From NCBI RefSeq assembly GCF_002924445.1, contig NZ_PIGG01000031.1, positions 62,001-126,000 on the forward strand: a stretch of DNA of 64,000 bases. The letters are read 5' to 3'. Position numbers and translations under genes: made by a program. Under the pieces are notes generated by a model. That model worked only from the letters and a program-made list of their open reading frames with translations, did not search any database and was not told where the DNA came from. Source of the stretch: Minwuia thermotolerans. GTDB taxonomy: Bacteria; Pseudomonadota; Alphaproteobacteria; Minwuiales; Minwuiaceae. Of this stretch, positions 61,475 to 64,000 are shown in pieces (within the stretch, counting starts at the first letter, position 1; every line of letters starts with the position of its first letter).

Positions 61475-63151
61475 TCAGTTGGCGTCGCGCTGGTTCCGCA
61501 GGGGCCTCTGCAGAAACGCAGGCACATGATCGCCCAGACCCTTGGGCGTGTCACCCCGGTTCTGCTGGCGTCCCTTGCCGGCCGGCGGATCGGCCCGGCG
61601 CGCGGCGCGGCTGTCGCCGTCACCGTTGGGCAGCGCAGGCTCCTTCGCGGGCTCGTCCGCCGCCTCGGCCTTGGGCGCCCGGCGCTTGCGCTTCGGTTTG
61701 GCTTCGGCCTCGGAATCCGCTTCGGGCGTCGCCGCGGTCTCGTCCTTCCTGGCCGCAGAACGGCGCTGGCGCTTCGGCTTCGCCTCGGCTTCGGCTTCTG
61801 GCTTCGCCTTGGCTTCGGCTTCCGGCTTCGCCTCGACTTCGGCCTCCGGCGCCGCCACGGCCTCGTCCTTCTTTGCAGCCTTGCGCCGCTGGCGCTTTGG
61901 CTTGGCCTCCGCTTCCGGCCCCGGCGCGGATTCGGCCGCTTCCTTCTTCGAGGGCGAACGGCGCCGGCGCGAGGGTTTCGCTTCGGCCTCGGCCGCCTCC
62001 CCGCTCTGGGCCGGCGCAGCGCCGGCCTTGTCGATGCCCTGGGAGTCCACTTCGGCGATCGGCTTCTTGATCAGCTGCACGATGGCGTTGAGCTGCTTTT
62101 CCTCGCGCGGGGTCACCAGCATGAACGCCTTGCCGCGCATGCCGGCGCGGCCCGTGCGGCCGATGCGGTGGACGTAGTCTTCGGCATGGAAGGGGACATC
62201 GAAGTTGAAGACGTGGCTGAGGCCCTGGATGTCGAGACCGCGCGCCGCGACGTCAGAGCAGACCATGAACCGCGCCTTGTCGGTCTTGAACTTCTCCAAG
62301 GTCGCCATGCGGTCGGCCTGGTCCATGTCGCCGTGCAGCGCGACAGCGTCATAGCCGTGCTTCTGCATCGACTTGAGCAGGGTCTTCACGTCGATCTTGC
62401 GGTTGCAGAAGATCAGCGCATTACGGACGTTTTCCGCCTCGATCAGCTCGAACAGGGCCGCGCGCTTGTCGTCGTCGCGGGTGCGGAAAATGCGCTGTTC
62501 GACGGTTTCCGCCGGCGAGGCCGGCGGCGCCACCTCGACCTCCTTCGGGTCGGTCAGGAACTTGTCGGCCAGCCTGCGGATCGGCTTCGCCATGGTGGCG
62601 GAGAAGAAGAGGGTCTGCCTGTTGGCGGGCAACAGGGAGACGATCTTCTCGACATCGGGGATGAAGCCCATGTCCATCATCCGGTCGGCTTCGTCGATGA
62701 CGAGGAACTGCACGCCGCGGAGCATCATCATGCCGCGGTCGAACAGGTCCAACAGGCGGCCGGGCGTGGCGATGATGATATCGCAGGTGCCTTCCAGGTC
62801 GGCTTCCTGCTCACGGGAATTGACGCCGCCGATCACCAGCGCGCGCTTCAGCCCGTGATGTTCGGCGTAGACATCGAAACTGTCGGCGACCTGTGCCGCC
62901 AGTTCGCGCGTCGGCTCCAGCACCAATGCGCGCGGCATGCGGGGCTTGGAGACCCCCTGCGCCATCACGTCGATCATCGGCAGCAGGAAAGCCGCCGTCT
63001 TGCCGGTTCCCGTCTGCGCCGTACCCAGCAGGTCGCGGCCCATCAGGACATGAGGAATGGATTTTTGCTGGATCGGGGTCGCTGTGCGATAGCCGGCGGC
63101 GTCTACCGCGCGGCAAACCTCGTCACTGAGGCCCAGATCCCTGAACGTCAT
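61475..63151 (-). CDS. DEAD-box RNA helicase (RhlE-like) with repetitive basic/acidic tail
   Basis: A 558-aa ATP-dependent RNA helicase. Motifs: Q motif region GYRTATPIQQKSIP, Walker A AQTGTGKT, PTRELAAQV, TPGRLLD, VIDEADRM, FSATM, FCNRKIDVK, ARGLDIQG and HRIGRTGRAG. Residues about 395-540 form a low-complexity tail of repeated EAEAKPKRQRR-type units alternating with acidic stretches, typical for disordered RNA-binding tails. The last residues HVPAFLQRPL are an ordered end. Likely roles are ribosome assembly or mRNA turnover, especially in the cold. The gene is divergent from a hydrolase gene at about 157 bases. Confidence 0.94.
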   Translation of the reverse strand: MTFRDLGLSDEVCRAVDAAGYRTATPIQQKSIPHVLMGRDLLGTAQTGTGKTAAFLLPMIDVMAQGVSKPRMPRALVLEPTRELAAQVADSFDVYAEHHGLKRALVIGGVNSREQEADLEGTCDIIIATPGRLLDLFDRGMMMLRGVQFLVIDEADRMMDMGFIPDVEKIVSLLPANRQTLFFSATMAKPIRRLADKFLTDPKEVEVAPPASPAETVEQRIFRTRDDDKRAALFELIEAENVRNALIFCNRKIDVKTLLKSMQKHGYDAVALHGDMDQADRMATLEKFKTDKARFMVCSDVAARGLDIQGLSHVFNFDVPFHAEDYVHRIGRTGRAGMRGKAFMLVTPREEKQLNAIVQLIKKPIAEVDSQGIDKAGAAPAQSGEAAEAEAKPSRRRRSPSKKEAAESAPGPEAEAKPKRQRRKAAKKDEAVAAPEAEVEAKPEAEAKAKPEAEAEAKPKRQRRSAARKDETAATPEADSEAEAKPKRKRRAPKAEAADEPAKEPALPNGDGDSRAARRADPPAGKGRQQNRGDTPKGLGDHVPAFLQRPLRNQRDAN

Positions 63152-63308
63152 TGGATTACTAATACCGGAACTCCTTCGGACGCGTGGCCCCGGAAACGCA
63201 TTGTCCGTCGGGCCCGCGGCGGTTTAACTCTGAGCAAACCGTTCTGAGAGGTGACGTAATGATGGCGCTATCCCTTGTCAATCGCGGACTTCAAGGGCGT
63301 ATGGACGC

Positions 63309-64000
63309 ATGAGCAGGGCGAATGTCGTGCTCGTTCCAGGCCTGCTCTGCACCGAACGGCTGTGGCGCGACCAGGTGGCCGCGCTGGAGCCGGCGGCGGA
63401 CATCGTCATTCCCCGCCACGACCTGGATGACAACATGGCCGCGATCGCAAGGCGGGTGCTGGACGCCGCGCCGGAGCGATTCGCGATCGCGGGGCTATCC
63501 ATGGGCGGCTACATCGCCTTCGAAATCTGGCGTCAGGCGCCGGAGCGCGTCGAGCGCCTGGCGCTGCTGGACACCCGCGCCAGCGGCGACACGGCCGAAG
63601 AAACGCAGCGGCGAAAGGATCTTCTGGAACTCGCGCACAAGGGCCGCTTCACCGGAATCCACGAAAGGCTCATGCCCCTGCTGATCCACGAGGACCGGTT
63701 GAAGGAGACGGACCTGACCGCCGCCATCGCCGGCATGGCCGAGGAGACGGGACGCGACGGCTTCGTCAACCAGACGAAGGCGATCATGGCGCGCCCCGAC
63801 AGCCGGGAGACCTGCCGGACGGTCGACGTCCCCACCCTGGTGCTCTGCGGACGCCAGGACGCGGTCACCCCGCTCGCCATGAGCGAGGAAATGGCCGGCC
63901 TCATTCCCGGCGCGAAGCTGGAGGTGATCGAAGACTGCGGCCACATGTCGGCCATGGAACGCCCCGAGGCGGTCAACGCCGCGCTGGAGCGGTGGCTGGC
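63309..64000 (+). CDS. Alpha/beta hydrolase (runs off the window end)
   Basis: About 230 residues are seen and the frame is still open at base 64000, so the 3' end is missing, though the fold is nearly complete. The nucleophile elbow GLSMGGYIAF holds the catalytic Ser, LVLCGRQDAVTPL the acid Asp, and EDCGHMSAMERPEAV the His. The start is the ATG at 63309 (MSRANVVLVPGLLC), with AAGGGCG upstream. It resembles small esterases of the MhpC/BioH type, but the substrate is unknown. The ATG at 63301 is out of frame. The 157-base gap to the helicase shows no gene. Confidence 0.85.
   Translation, partial: MSRANVVLVPGLLCTERLWRDQVAALEPAADIVIPRHDLDDNMAAIARRVLDAAPERFAIAGLSMGGYIAFEIWRQAPERVERLALLDTRASGDTAEETQRRKDLLELAHKGRFTGIHERLMPLLIHEDRLKETDLTAAIAGMAEETGRDGFVNQTKAIMARPDSRETCRTVDVPTLVLCGRQDAVTPLAMSEEMAGLIPGAKLEVIEDCGHMSAMERPEAVNAALERWL

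Noticed and set aside
63221-63240. Short inverted repeat GGTTT...AAACC before the hydrolase gene
   Set aside because: Only 5-base arms with a 10-base spacer; this is expected by chance and has no T-run or clear role.

Overview
The window is GC-rich, densely coded chromosomal DNA from an alphaproteobacterium, probably related to Rhodospirillales; genus cannot be fixed from sequence alone. Lineage markers are FlaF/FlbT, a DUF2336 protein, an LdtR-like MarR regulator, the tpiA-secG-pyrG-kdsA-eno order divergent from ppiD-trpE, HemB without zinc cysteines, and a very large polar-scaffold-like coiled-coil protein. I see no rRNA, tRNA, CRISPR array, phage or insertion sequence.

Layout. 1-3.7 kb: tail of an MFS transporter, a K+-independent membrane pyrophosphatase with a strong terminator, and a GST-fold protein. 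3.8-18.0 kb: flaF/flbT on the minus strand and, divergent from them, a tightly overlapping plus-strand run of eleven genes. It starts with a TPR glycosyltransferase resembling Caulobacter FlmG and continues with a SpsF-like cytidylyltransferase, an oxidoreductase, a DegT aminotransferase, an epimerase, a GNAT acetyltransferase, a NeuB-type synthase, an AsnB-like amidotransferase, a PseA/WbpG-type sugar amidotransferase, a 114-aa unknown and a three-domain AMP-ligase/carrier protein/acyltransferase. I read this as a pathway for making an unusual acylated, probably amidino-modified nonulosonic acid and putting it on flagellin. 18-23.9 kb: LdtR-like regulator, receiver protein, DUF2336 protein, MoaA, a membrane-anchored Sel1/ankyrin protein and MgtC.

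24-39.6 kb (minus strand): a hybrid histidine kinase, a 1613-aa two-TM coiled-coil protein and an aminotransferase in one apparent operon; a racemase-SDR pair; then tpiA-secG-pyrG-kdsA-eno with a possible tiny membrane ORF between kdsA and eno. 39.7-45.3 kb: ppiD and trpE, a hotdog thioesterase, and a betaine aldehyde dehydrogenase. 45.4-52.2 kb: ATM1-type ABC exporter, two crotonases, a DUF1330 protein, hemB, a possible Panacea-like protein and an SDR. 52.2-64 kb: rpsD, then nadE-gltX-cimA-trmJ (minus), PhoX, helicase-RAM-pncA (minus) and a truncated alpha/beta hydrolase.

Two families of intergenic palindromic repeats (two and three copies) sit in gene-end gaps between 23.8 and 48.7 kb. The most promising little-described items are the glycosylation operon with its fused ligase-carrier-acyltransferase, the giant coiled-coil protein paired with a hybrid kinase, the TonB/TolA-like anchor joined to Sel1 and ankyrin repeats, and the small membrane ORF interrupted by an in-frame TAG.
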